Assembly (NCBI RefSeq): GCF_000002425.4
Contig: NC_037267.1
Location: forward strand, 4,653,407 to 4,717,406
Length of the DNA stretch: 64,000 bases
Origin: Physcomitrium patens
Lineage: Eukaryota > Streptophyta > Bryopsida > Funariales > Funariaceae
Reading direction: 5' to 3'
The position numbers and the translations under genes are program-made. Positions 32,178-44,619 of the stretch are shown in pieces. The notes beneath the pieces are model-generated. The model searched no databases and was not told the origin of the DNA. It worked only from the letters and a program-made list of their open reading frames with translations. Numbering within the stretch: position 1 is the stretch's first letter; every line of letters starts with the position of its first letter.

Positions 32178-32904
32178 TACAAGTTGCTTTAACATTATTG
32201 TTAGCAAGAATTAAGCAATGCCAAAGCAAAGGTAGCAGCATATGCTAAGAGAATAAGCTTCTAAATATTTAATGTTAATTGCAAGATGACATATTCTTCC
32301 AAAAAATTTAAATATGTATACATATAATTATGTTAAAAATATATATATACACACACATATATATATTATTGTAGTATCAAGAATGGTCAATTTTTTAAGT
32401 GGTATGTGATGTTAAAAGTATATATATTTTTGAATTCTTATCTCTTTGCATGTAAAATTTTAGTTTAAATTAAAAATTACAAGCTATTTTGTATATTTTA
32501 ATATTTTAGAATACAACTAAGTGTGAAATTTTAATCTGAATCTTGATCATATTAATACTTTATTTCGAAAATCTTGTTAATCTATAAAATTAAAACTATT
32601 TGATAATATCAAATTTAAAAATCAATTTAGTTGAAGATAATTAATTTAAAATATATTATGAAAAAATATGCCTTTAACTCATATTCGTTTAGAATTTTAA
32701 ACTTATAGCAACTATGTTTTTTTTTTAATCTCATAGAAGATATTTATATTTATAAGGTATTCTTAATGTCATCAAAGTTATTGCTACCACAACTTATTTT
32801 TATTAATTTAATAATTATATTTAAATTTAAAATTTAAAATTGTATATGGTTTGAAATTATTTAAACATATCAAAAATATTTCAAATATTGTGGTTGGAAT
32901 TAAA

Positions 32905-32928
32905 ATATATATATATATATATATATAT
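32905..32928. repeat. (TA)n microsatellite
   Basis: About 24 bases of AT repeats. Confidence 0.9.
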
Positions 32929-33289
32929 GCCAAGTAGGTGAGAGATTGTGATGATGGTGACAATAGAACATGGAACAAGAATGTCTGGGTAGTGATTGAT
33001 TTTAAATCTTAAGTGTGAAATGTATTGATTACCTTAACTAGCCTTTATAATATTCATCTCATCCCTAATATTTGGAAGAAAAAGACTCATGTTGCATTCA
33101 TTAAGTTAATGTGACCACAAGATTTATGTGACCACATGTGGATGAATACAGCAGAACATCTCTCCTAGTGTACATCAGAAACATTTAATACTTATCACTT
33201 AAAGTAATTTAAGAATCAACTCATATTTACTTAAATAATAGCACTGATGCCTTAAAAACTGATTCACAAACACATGCTTCTAAGAAAAC

Positions 33290-33316
33290 TTATATATATA
33301 TATATATATATATATA
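33290..33316. repeat. (TA)n microsatellite
   Basis: About 27 bases of TA repeats. Confidence 0.9.
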
Positions 33317-33668
33317 AATGCATTAAGAAGTGCAGAGGAATTTCCTCAGGCAACAGACTCTGGCATTTCTAGATGCCAGATTCTTCTATAGAACAACCCT
33401 GTCTATCAAAATCGAAGCTGCACAGTCGCAGCATCTGGCTTCACCGAAGAAACACAAAAGAGAAAAATTTAAAAGATTAAGAAACCACAAAAACTAAAAC
33501 ACCAATCACGAATGCAATGAATGGTGTCCAAGCACTGAGAACACATTGGGTCCGAAAGCTACAACCCTAAAAGTGGCTCCTTAGTGCCGTGGAATCTTTA
33601 CCGACACCCACCCAATGGATCGCAGTGAATGAATGGCAAGACGACAAACCTGCAACGTTGTCATCACA

Positions 33669-35188
33669 TCACTTGGAGAGAACGGAAAGAAGTGTGATGG
33701 CTTGGAGCAGCACAGAGCAGCCCAACTGTGCACGCCGCAAAGCCCCGGCAGCATTCTGCACACATCCGACATCCGACATCAAGCAGTCAGTGAGTAAGTG
33801 AATCACTTGCAATGGGAAGAATGGACATGGAAATGACAGTTCACGGTGGAATCAGCAACTACAACTTAAGCGTTGGAGTTCAACCTGATCGATAATAGTG
33901 CTTTGCATCCCTTACAAAACACCTGCACCTACAAAAAAACAAGACTAGGAAAGAGCCATGGGTGGGGAGCGATGACCTACCTGGGGAGGAGTGACAAGAG
34001 CTGTTGGTTCACCGCCTGGCACCTCGGGCAGTCCAGGATCTGGAGTTGATGAATCCGAGGGTGTCGAAGCTTGTGGAGTCGAAATCGGAGATGTAGATGG
34101 AGGTATAGACGGGGATGGAGCTGGAGTGGTTGTCGACGCAGGAGGTGGTGTCGACATTGGGACTGGGACTGGGACTGGAGCTGGGACCGGGACCGGCGCC
34201 GCGTGATGCCATGGAGTTGGAGCTTTAGAAGGTGGGGAGGAGTACGATGGGGTAGGAGATGGGGTTGGGATTACAGAATTCGGGGGAGTGGCAGGAGCTG
34301 GAGTCGTGAAACTGTGAGGTTCAGGGCTCACCGAAGGTGGACGTGAAGAAGGTGGCGGCGGTTGTGATGGCGATGATGCAGTGATGTTTGGATGTGGTGG
34401 CGGTGCTATGGAAGGAGGCGGCGATGTGGATGGCAATGGTGAAGGTGGAGGCAAGGGAGTCGGAGCGCTTGCAGATTTGGATACCATTATAGCGAGCTTC
34501 TGGTTGAAGTTGCAGTGTGTGCCCACGCCTTCGGCTCCTTTGTCACATGAGAAATAGTACACGCCTGGCTGCGTCGCTTTCCACTGCATTTGCTTTGCCA
34601 AAGACAGATTCATAAACATCGAGCATAACCTAGAATCCTATGCATGGTCTGTGCATATGAAAGTTACTGAATCAAGGTGGGGTAATAATTCGCAAATGCA
34701 CCATGGGTTGCACACTTGGGAGAATCAAAACCTACTTACCGAATAGTAGCCTGAGTTCCCCTCGTCAAGCAGAGTAGCGCCGTCGAAGTCACAATTTTGG
34801 TACGTGGCTTGGGATTTCATTTGCCACACATTGTGTACTCCTGCTGCAAATTTGAAAACTGCAACAGGACAGCTAACAACAAGCTAGTGAGTAAGTTGAA
34901 GCTTAGAAGGCATGATGAAGGCTCAGAGAATGTAGGAAAGAAGTTCTCCTAGCGTCTCTAGCATGTATGGCTTCGATCCACACCTAAACTGTCGCCGACG
35001 TAAAACTTTTGGGAAGACGCCCACGCTTCGTAATTGGGAGCAGTAGTTTGGCTGGAATCGTAGCTTGCCCATCCTGCCGTTCCTCCAACATCCACAGACT
35101 TGGCGTGGCAGGTGCAAACCATGAACACAATCACTGCTGCAATGGCGAAGTCAACTTCAAAGCCCTTCGTGAGCGCCATACTAGGCAT
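33669..35188 (-). CDS. GPI-anchored phytocyanin with long Pro-rich (AGP-like) region, 337 aa
   Basis: Four exons on the minus strand: 35188-34984, 34858-34740, 34583-33981, 33755-33669, all GT-AG and in frame. A signal peptide (AIAAVIVFMVCTCHA) is followed by a phytocyanin domain (VGGTAGW; FKFAAGVHNVW). Copper ligands are His77, Cys121 (YYFSCDKG), His131 and probably Gln136 (GTHC then NQKL), the stellacyanin pattern. Cys91 and Cys132 can form the usual disulfide. About 160 residues rich in Pro, Ser, Thr and Ala (PAPVPVPVP, SPPPS) resemble arabinogalactan proteins and should be hydroxyproline-glycosylated. The last exon gives a small-residue omega site (NAAGA) and a hydrophobic tail (CSVLLQAITLLSVLSK), a GPI signal. 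It acts at the outer plasma membrane or wall. The precise role is unknown. Confidence 0.9.
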
Positions 35189-36029
35189 GTCAAGCAGCTA
35201 TCCCTCTGTTACAGCATCCCATGGATATCAGCAATGGATGCTTGTTCAACTTCTAAGACTTGAGCTTCCTTGACCTCAAATTGATAATCTGTTCTAGTGT
35301 TATGGCCTCCGTTTCAAGCTTCAGTAGTCTTCGGCAGGAATATGCACTTGAAATACCTGCACTAACCAGGAATCGATACTTGATCATAAATCTGAAGCTC
35401 AGAGCTAGTTGCCACTCCTGTCACATTCGACGAGAACAAAACATTGATGCAGCTAATCCCCAAGAAGCAAGGAAAAGAAGTTCCAAGAACAGGAAAAGCA
35501 AATGCAGCTGAAAACCCCCACAACTTGTGCAAATCGTATCACTTAGGTGTGTCAGTGGACTCATTACTCGTACCTGGGGGCTCTGAACAGTCACGAGTTT
35601 CACAGTACCTGCCAGATGCTTCCATATGATACTTCCCCCACCTTACACATTTGCACTGATTCCACTGGTTACGTTACACCAACTTCAGCACATGTCTAAA
35701 TTCCAGCAACAAGCAGAACCTGGCAGCGAGGATCGCACACCATCATACATTCCAAAGCGATCACAGATGTGTCACCTCCACTACAGAAATAAAGTACCCT
35801 CAACAAACCGACGCTTGCCAGTGCACCCAACAAAACAGGCTTACCCTGGGCAACTTAACAGCGCCTTAGCGATGAACCCTCATCAACGGAGAGTCACACA
35901 TACCGGCACTGAACTAGAGCTGATTCAGGCGGCACGGAGGTGACATGAACGTCGATTTCACAGCAGCATGGTCAGCAATGAATGAGGGGGGATGGAGGTG
36001 CACGCATGAAAGATCATGGTGGAGTGGGA

Positions 36030-36052
36030 GGGGGGGGGGGGGGGGGGGGGGG
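36030..36052 (+). repeat. Poly-G tract (23 G)
   Basis: Uninterrupted run of G, able to form G-quadruplexes and prone to length change or sequencing error. Confidence 0.95.
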
Positions 36053-37358
36053 AAGTGGCCTCCCCGGAACCGGGCCAGGGGCGATGGCGACGCTGCCTGG
36101 CGATTGATGCCTCCGTGTTGGGGGCAGGAGGCGAGGTACTGACACACTCACGCATTCACAAGGAATGGGGTCTGACCGTGCTGAGGGGATCGGCACCGAC
36201 CTGCAGAGTAGTCAGGGAGGCAGCGCGGTGCGGAACGAACTTCGAGGCAGCAGCAGCAACTAGCTGCGGTGCTGCATTCAACAGCCCTGCAACAAGTCTG
36301 CTGCTAGTCTGGTTGCAATGGTGGTTGTTGTGGTGGTAGATTTGTAAGGGATGTGGAATGTGGGGCATCATCAGTTGCGGCGTTGGGCAGTCCGCCCATT
36401 GCTCCGGGGACACCTTCATGGCACCCCATGTGAGATCAGGGTGCATGGCACGCATTGTGAATACTGTATCTCCATCTCCACTTCTGCTTCATTCTGCTCA
36501 GCGTTGTATTGCATTGTATTGTCTTGTAGTAGAAAACTGTGTCTGTGTGTGGGTGTGTTTTGTTTTGATTTATTTTCCTTTCGTTGTTATTTATTGTTTC
36601 TTGATTCGTAAAGTAGCAATTGCCTTCCATCACAGTAAACATCTGATTGGGCAGGTTTTGACTGTATCTTTCCATTCGTTTTGCAGGAGGATCAAAGTTC
36701 GCTCGAGTTCAATTGGATTCTTGAGGTAACGAGGTAATACAGTAACATTAAGTCTAAGTGATTGTAATTTGTTTTTGTTTAATTAATCAAGGAAATGGTG
36801 TTGTTTTTTCATGTGGCATACTTTGTTTGATAAGCAATACGAGAGTATTTGGGAAACAAGCGTATTTTTTTATGCAGGTTGCAACTCTTCTTCTTTTGTG
36901 AACTGTTGTAGAATTTTCTTTTTATCCAATTCTAAATATTGTAGCATATTAGGATTTTTGAAGGGCTTGTATCTATAAAGTATTCATTAAAAAACACATT
37001 GCTCCATTTTAAAGTAAACGTACAAAATATGTAACTACCAACCTTCTCCTAAATTAAGAGGGTGAAACACTTTACCTTATTATTTTACCCATGATAAATT
37101 TTGATGCACTTAGGAACTTATATATATCTTGCAAAGGTTTATTTTCTTTAACTTTCTGGAACATTTATCAGCGAAAAGTATCATTTTTTGGCATTATTTT
37201 GCAACACTCTGAAAATTATGACAGAGTTCTATACAATAATGTTGATTTTTCCATTATAAACATACTTACATATATTAACTACAAAATTAATTGGAATAAA
37301 AATATATTAAGATAAAATACACATGTATCAATTACAAAGTTTATATATATCTTGCAAA

Positions 37359-37360
<2 letters not shown>

Positions 37361-37390
<30 letters not shown>
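37361..37390. repeat. (TA)n microsatellite
   Basis: 30 bases of AT repeats. It is paired with 37431-37458 across a 40-base spacer whose ends (cttgcaaagt / actttgcaac) are roughly inverted. Confidence 0.95.
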
Positions 37391-37394
<4 letters not shown>

Positions 37395-37419
37395 AGTTTA
37401 CAAAGAAAATAAACTTTGC

Positions 37420-37430
<11 letters not shown>

Positions 37431-37458
<28 letters not shown>
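37431..37458. repeat. (TA)n microsatellite
   Basis: 28 bases of AT repeats. Confidence 0.95.
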
Positions 37459-37915
37459 TGAAAACTTCTAAAATAAAGAAAGTTCTTGAGACCATGTGAA
37501 TTTTTTTGGTGTTGAAATCTAAGAAAAGAGTTTGTCAAAATTTCAATGTGTTTTGAATATTAAACTAATTTTGAACATTTACAGTGATCATGGCAAGATG
37601 GAAGTAATTGATCAGATCTAATCAACCTTGCTCGCAAGTGTATTGTGTCCAAGAAGTTGTTTATATGTTCTAGCTGTTTCTGCAGAGCTTATAAGGCACA
37701 CAACATGGCTTCTCTAGATGGCACTATTACCTCTGTGTGTAGACAGTAACGGTTAAAGATGTGGCAGTGAGTTGCTTATTTCCAATTTGAAAAAAAATAA
37801 ATTGCCAACACAATCTGCGCAGGGGAATACATTACGTATCGTAGAAAAACAGGTGGAACTTCTAACCTCCTGACCATGACGATAAATTCACCAACAGACA
37901 ATTCTATAAGATGAA

Positions 37916-37934
37916 AGATCAATGCGCCCCTGCA
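37916..37934 (+). repeat. 19-bp duplicate of PSD exon-border sequence
   Basis: AGATCAATGCGCCCCTGCA here, just beyond the PSD stop, is identical to 38184-38202 at the acceptor end of the last PSD exon. Confidence 0.9.
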
Positions 37935-37942
37935 AGAGGCAT

Positions 37943-40900
37943 TTACTGTGCTTCTTTTGATTCATCTTCAAAACCCAAATGGCCTAAGCGCACATTGATG
38001 CTATCAGTTATTTGAAATCCCTTAGCATCTTCATTGTCTTGCCCTGCAACACTATCTGTAATGGTTGGTCGTTTCCTATGCTCCATCGCCTCGTAAGTGT
38101 GACCACTTACAACCCCAATTGTCATACCCATGAACACCAGAGTCTCTAGGCTTCTCTTACTATTTGCCAGCAGGTCTTCATCCAGATCAATGCGCCCCTG
38201 CAGGAATAAGTCAAAAAGTGGATCAGTTAGCAGGGAATGGGTACAACATTAGATTACGGCATTCATGTCCAAATGAAGAAATGGTCCTCTGTGTTGCGAA
38301 GTCAAGCATCCCTGAAAGACATGCTGTAAACATGAGACGATGGAAACCTTTGATCAATGTACAAACCTTTTGAAAGACACAAATTACTGTGCTGCCTCCA
38401 AATGAGAAGTAGCCCATCTGCGACACATCATATGGGTTTGTAAGGAATCTAGGCACCAAAATAGTCCGAAATGAAAGATGTGCAAGGGCGATGGCAATAC
38501 TACAAGAGAAAGCCCTACAATCCCAAAGCCAAACAAAACTCAAGGGAGCGACTGTTTTCAAGTCATTCTTGGGAAAATTTGCTTTCGTTGTTCAACCTCT
38601 TCTCCCTTCTTGACATGATCCCCTTCTTTCTTAGACCACGTGATTGTGCCCACCATAGTAGCACCAATTGCGACAAATGCCACCTGTATTCAACTCCCAT
38701 ACAATCAGTATAAATTAACTACAAGAAACAAAGGACTGGGTAATCAAGATTATTTTCCTAGTTTGCTTCACCAAGGGCTTGTCAAATAGTAGACTTGAAG
38801 ATCAAGTAAACAGTAACACATCAATGAGCGTATGAAGACGGTGAACTTGACCCCGATTAACTATACCTTGCCGAATTCCTCCGTTTGGATGAGGCAGATT
38901 GCTCGCTTGTTCTCAGTAAACACATTGCAATATTTGCTGGTAACAGCTATGGGGTTCACCTATGATTCACGACATTATATTACAGCCATCTCTCAATCCC
39001 ACTGAAAAGATCAAAAACATAAATGAACCAATATATAATAATGTTTACATCAGCGGAGTAATCAAAATATAAATTTGTTTTCACGATATTATATGCTCAA
39101 CTCCTGCACCATATTCATATATCACAATGCTCAGTAACAGCATAGGTTGGAAAGAATGGCATTCTCAAGCCAACGTATATGTGATGGATTACCGTGTACA
39201 GCATTCCGGGTACATCATCCACTCTCAAAATCCTACCAGTAACTGGAGAATGAAAACGATGGTAATCCTGCAGGAAAATATTTCAGTTATATCAAAAACT
39301 GGCTTCAAAAACCATTGGCTTCAAAAAGACTTGCCTGTATTTCAATGTCCCAATGTTACGAAGGGTCAGATGTGGACCTGAGGTGCTAGACGAAAGATAA
39401 CCATAGGACCACCCTCAAAGTCCTGATAGGTGTTCTCAGTTAGAAGGCCTTTCACTGAAAACTTGCGACCCTGCCACAGCGCGTTAGGGTCAGATCGGTA
39501 AAATCAATGTAAAGTTGACTGAGAATGTTATCAGATAAAACATCATTATATTCAGAGCAGGATAAAAGAAAATGCACTACTGGGTGATACCCACATAAGT
39601 ATAACACATTATTCTACGTTATTTTTTTCACTTGATAATAAATGGAGTTAACAGCCTCAGATGGATTAATACTGAGACCGGTAGCTAGTATAGCAATTTT
39701 TTGTACCGGTTGTTATTTTTGAAAAAATTAACAGACTACCCCTAATAAAAAATAACATAAAAATAAAAATAAAAAAACGATATAGATCTAAAGGATACGT
39801 TATATCCCCAAACAACTATCCAAGAAAATATGGCTATCAGCTGAAAGCAAAATGGATGAAGTGAACCTTAATCCAGAATCGAGTGGCATCATCGGGACTG
39901 CTAAAGGCCATCAAACGAGAGTCAGCAGCAGATACCGCAACTAAAGCATTGTCTTCATACGCAATAGATCGCACTCCTGGCTTTAACTCCCTGATAAAAA
40001 ATTGGTTGAAGGTCTGCAAAGCGAAACCGGCTGAAACGAGTTATGAAAATCCTTTACTTTCAAGTTAAATCTAGAGACAAAAGATGTTTCAGATACTGCT
40101 ATTGGTAAATGAGAAATTTATAAAACAATAACCCACTTTAATCATGTCCTCTTGAGCAACTTTATGACTCCAATAGGATACACGATGATAAAGCTGAAAA
40201 TTTCACCTGGAAATACTCCATAGGTTCTTTGATTTCATCAACAATTATACGATCCTGCACAGCAGAATTATGACATGAGAACAGTTCAATAAAACATGCT
40301 TGCACGAGTTTATAAACTGGTATTCTTCCTCAATGTGTCGAAAGGACCTTATCAAAACTCGGCCACCGATGCTATATGATTTTCAAATTATCAGCAGAAA
40401 ATCATGAGTTGCAGATTAGTAATGACTAGCCTTCAAAACGATGAAACATAATGCCAAAGAAAACCACAAAACTTCCACGTATTAGATAACAGAATACAGT
40501 AGTTGGTCGTTTTGTCTAAATGCTTACTTTGAAATACTCGATGAACGCGGGGATATCTTCCTTGGATTCAGCTGTACTCATGCGTATGCCCTGTTTCTCT
40601 GAGATACTTTGAAGCATGTTCTTGGTGCCTGAAAGCAAATATATGACAATCATATTAACAACCGGAATTTATAAAACTAGAAACTCTACACACTGGACAC
40701 ATATAGTCAGGTTGTTAAATCGTTAATTCTCATCGTTAGTTGCAGGTGAAAGGTAGACCCGACTTAGATAGCATCTGGGAGTCCTAAATGATACATTATT
40801 TTAATCATCTCAAATATGTGTTGGTTGATTTCAGCCCAATTCGCTCATCGTCGAATATGCTTCTACTCATCACAGGCTTTCAAGACTCCAGAGGTAGCTC

Positions 40901-43900
40901 GAATCAGCCACCGAAGAGGTTAGCAGGAATGAGGAACTAACCAATATCAATCAAGGCCAAACCCAATTTGGACTGATAAAGTGACCGCATAGCAAGGACG
41001 ATCTTATTGTCAATCCACTCTTCTACTAGTCGTTTTGACTTGCGATCGAAAACCTGAAACATCCAAACACAGATTTTTCTTCAGGACATGTTCGACATCT
41101 GAAATTACAAATCATTACTACAACGAAAGGAGAGCGTAAAGATAAAAAGATTAGCAGTCGACATACGTCCGACACTGTTATTGTTGCGCGCTAAAAGTGA
41201 TGCTAATGAATACCACATGACAATGACTCTGACGGTGCAATTCAGAGCACGTACGCTACATATTACAGAATAGCATAAGGATAGATGTATCATTGCACAA
41301 AAGTCCCAATAACTTATCGACAACCAGTTGAAAATGACACACCAGAATGTGTCCGGCGTTTGCACGGCCAACGTCGTAGGATTGGAAGCTAGCCCATTCA
41401 CTCAATTTGAACATCCATCTACAATCAAAATACAAGTCAGGATTTGGAGAAATCATTTAACTACAAGATCGAGCTAAAACTAATGACACCAAACTTTGAA
41501 AAGCATCTTTCTCTTGCTACCCAGAAAAATGGGACCACTGAATACAGTTCAATAATCCATGCAAAACATTCCTGCTACGAAATAAGTAGTACGTAATTGC
41601 ACGAAAGACATGATTATCTACCCATGAGCAGCCTGCTTTTCTGTCAAAAAGCCACCAGTCATAATTTGCTTGCCAGTGCCTTCGTCGAAGCACAGACTCA
41701 TGTGGATCATATCATTGAGCAAATCAGCGCTACCAAGTTTTTCTCCACAAACAGGACAGGCTTTCACACGGAATGTCCTGCAGTGTAATTCAGTTACAAG
41801 TTTCGCAGCAGTAAATAATTAGATGACAAAGCTGAATTTTATATCAGTCCCATCAACCTGAATCCTAAACCAAATTTGTTAGCAAGCGATGCACTGCAAA
41901 CTTGCAGTGGCAGGAGCATGGCTTACCTCTAATTCACCCTCTGTCTACTAACCATGAAGAAACACAATCAAATCAAAAGAATAAAAAGGTTTCGCAAAAA
42001 TCACCCCACATCACTCTTGACCAAAAGAGCAGCCAGTTCATCAGCATTCACTTTCCCGTCTTTATCTACATCGGCATGATTGAAGAGTTCATTAAGCTGC
42101 AAAGATCCAAACACAACACTTAAAAGCAAACTGTGTAATGTTCCAACTTGGGAGATCCTCTATTTCATCCAAGGCCGATAAAAATTGAAAACTAAACATC
42201 ACATTATATGAAATATCCACATCCGTTTAAGTTCCAAAATTACATACGATATAGATCAAGCTGAATTTTTAGTTGACATTCTCTGAAAGCTTAGCGAACA
42301 TACCTGGGCATCTGACAAAGAATTTCCGAAAGCTTTAATTAGCGCTCGAAACTCTTTGAATGACAACTCTCCGCTGTCATCATAGTCCTGTTGATGAATG
42401 AACAAAGCACAGGAATTATCGGCAAGAGGGTTCGTCAATGTCTCAAAGACAGCAATATGGACAAAAGAACATGTGGGACGAAACCATAAATGAATACCAA
42501 CTCATTTCCAACGAAGGAAGAGACTTCAAGAGGTAAGGGTCAACATCTTGTACTTCCAAATACGGTACTAATTAATAGCAAATCGCACCACACAGTTTTG
42601 CCAGCTGCAACAATGAGCTGCAGGAAAGAGGGAGGATGTTAATACCACTATGGCAAGTAGCCGTCGCGCAAAGTGCATTTCCGTTTCTTCTCTAGACTGC
42701 AGCATCAGAACGAATTGTCCACATTATAATGATTTCTCAAATTTGAAAAGATGGTAAAATCAACACCATGGGATTTCAATTTGTTGGACTCGCTTAAGCT
42801 GAAGCAAAATAGTGACTACTTGATAGCCCAACTAAATTCACACAACGTAAGAGGAGAGTTTCATGAAATTATAGTACCTCTGCACTATAACTCAATGTGA
42901 TTTTTCCAACAGTTTTTGAGGTGTAATTTGGATCGTACAAATCATGGACCTCATTTATATGCTCTTTGTCCTGTGAAAATTCAGAGTCTTGGGCATCAAT
43001 ACACTCAAGAAAGCACATCAAACTCATCCTCCCCTCGCCTTACCCTATTCATTGCTGTGATATTTGAGAAAATAATTTCAATTATAATGTACGAGGGTTC
43101 TGAGCTCTGAAGGAAATAGAGTGAATCGAGCAGGGTAGCCTATTTTCGCTGGCTCAAGCAACATTAGGACTTGCACCACTCTTCCCGGAAGCCAGAAACA
43201 AAGAATTTTCAGGAACTTGCAAATAAATAACTTCAGTGTAGTTGAGAAGCCTCAAAGCAGTCAAATTCATTACAAGACGTGCAACTTACAGATGTAAAAA
43301 TATCTGAAAGGTCGAACTCGCAGTAACCAACGAGGGTGTTCTTGCTGGTTCTATTAGTCTGCATATCAGTCGACAAGTAGGTTTTATAAATCAAGTGGGT
43401 GGTAATTGATGAGTTGGCATACCTGAATTACACTTTCAAACTTCATAGTCATCCTTAAGAGTGGAAGAGCATTGTTGAAAGCAGTACCTCAAAAACAGAT
43501 ATCCTAACAATTCGAGGACCATTGTGTTCCAACACCACGCTTCTCTCCTGCAGATAACAAGTAACTTTCTCATGAAGCACATGCGACTGTTGAGAAAGTA
43601 CACACGAGAACTTTAAAAATGAAGAAAAGCACATACTTTAAGGAATTGTGACACTCACTGATTTCCATTCAGGCTTGTCCGTGCTGTAAGTAAAGGACAT
43701 ATCAAAAGCAACAAAAGGAGACAATGTCAGTGATTAATATGATATTATCACAAAATAGATAAATAGGAACAAACGCATCATGACTATTTAATTAGGCATT
43801 TGATTGTAAGCACCATATTCTATCTCCTTCCTAGGAGATTTACATGAACCTAAAAACCTTCGTGACTCATCTCAGAATCTGAAGCACATCACGATGACAT

Positions 43901-44420
43901 TCATAAAACTAAATCATCAATTGAGAAACCATAAAAGGATACTTGAGGAGGTGTACTCAACTTGACAGAGGTCGCTGTTCGGAACGTTTGTTCTCCGAGA
44001 GATACACACACAAGCCACCTGTCCTTGAAACCCATATGTGCCTGTATCATTTTCAAAGAGCCCGAGTAATAAGTTTACAATTAGCTGATGTAAATGACTC
44101 ACTAACCGGAGGAGCCTCTGTGCAAATGCTCAATGAGAAAGACCAATCGGACCTTCGACAAATCTGTTAACACTGAGACAATTTGCTAGGTCTTAGAATA
44201 GAGCATCAAAGAGCTAAAGATGCAAAGGACTTACAGAAACTATCTGGATTTTTGCAATTCCGCTGAATTGGTCCTTCGTGAGCGGTCGATGATGAACGCT
44301 TCCACTTTTTCCGCCCCGTCTCCACCTGGAAGATCCACTCTTCTCTGTGAGAGCATTTTCGCCATCGCTCTTTCCCTGTCCTTGAAGCGGATCCGCGCAT
44401 GTCGATGAATTTCCTCCCAT
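37943..44420 (-). CDS. Phosphatidylserine decarboxylase with C2 and EF-hand domains (PSD2/3-like), 677 aa
   Basis: Converts phosphatidylserine to phosphatidylethanolamine. Twenty-one exons, all joining in frame: 44420-44235, 44041-43962, 43683-43659, 43547-43488, 43358-43290, 42970-42878, 42696-42646, 42387-42304, 42096-42005, 41777-41622, 41418-41343, 41053-40942, 40628-40528, 40254-40207, 40013-39867, 39470-39378, 39267-39193, 38959-38867, 38683-38597, 38417-38367, 38197-37943. N-terminus MGGNSS could be myristoylated. C2 domain about residues 55-175 (GFKDRWLVCVSLGEQTFRT). Two EF-hands (DYDDSGELSFKE, DVDKDGKVNADE). Cys/His motif CPVCGEKLG...HMSLC. Decarboxylase motifs include FFIRELKPG, YHRFHSPV and YCNVFTENKRA. 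The self-cleavage site GGST has Ser585 as pyruvoyl precursor. Closest in style to plant endomembrane (vacuole/ER) isoforms rather than the mitochondrial one. No break. Confidence 0.95.
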
Positions 44421-44570
44421 TTCTAACCCCTAACTTGCAAGCGCTGCACCTTGCTTCGTCACTCTACTGCAGAATGTTCCTGCACAGACAATATAGAGGA
44501 CTTGAGGGTGTCGACTAGAATTTCAACCTCGACACGAAGTCGTTGTAGAAGACCTTGCAGAACTTGGGGA

Positions 44571-44619
44571 GCGTTCATCATCGTGATGTGCTTCAATTTC
44601 GTGAGCGGTCGATGATGAA
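44571..44619. repeat. Direct and inverted copies of a PSD exon 1 segment
   Basis: 44598-44619 (ttcgtgagcggtcgatgatg...) repeats 22 bases of PSD exon 1 at 44275-44296. 44571-44583 is an inverted copy of part of it (gcgttcatcatcg), so the two can pair as a hairpin in the leader. Confidence 0.75.

Larger units (their letters stand above)
32178..33668. other. AT-rich intergenic DNA
   Basis: No gene recognised. (TA)n tracts near 32905-32928 and 33290-33316. The last 300 bases are less AT-rich and probably belong to the phytocyanin 3' UTR. Confidence 0.55.
35189..37942. other. Intergenic region between phytocyanin and PSD genes
   Basis: No gene recognised. The part to about 36700 has higher GC and likely includes the phytocyanin promoter/leader. 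The rest is AT-rich with two (TA)n tracts. Open frames around the G tract are low-complexity artefacts. Confidence 0.5.

Noticed and set aside
33991-34346. Gly/Asp- and Trp/Arg-rich plus-strand open frames
   Set aside because: They are the antisense shadow of the Pro-rich region of the minus-strand phytocyanin; no own motifs.
36014-36339. Poly-Gly and poly-Pro open frames over the G tract
   Set aside because: Created by the 23-base G run; low complexity only.
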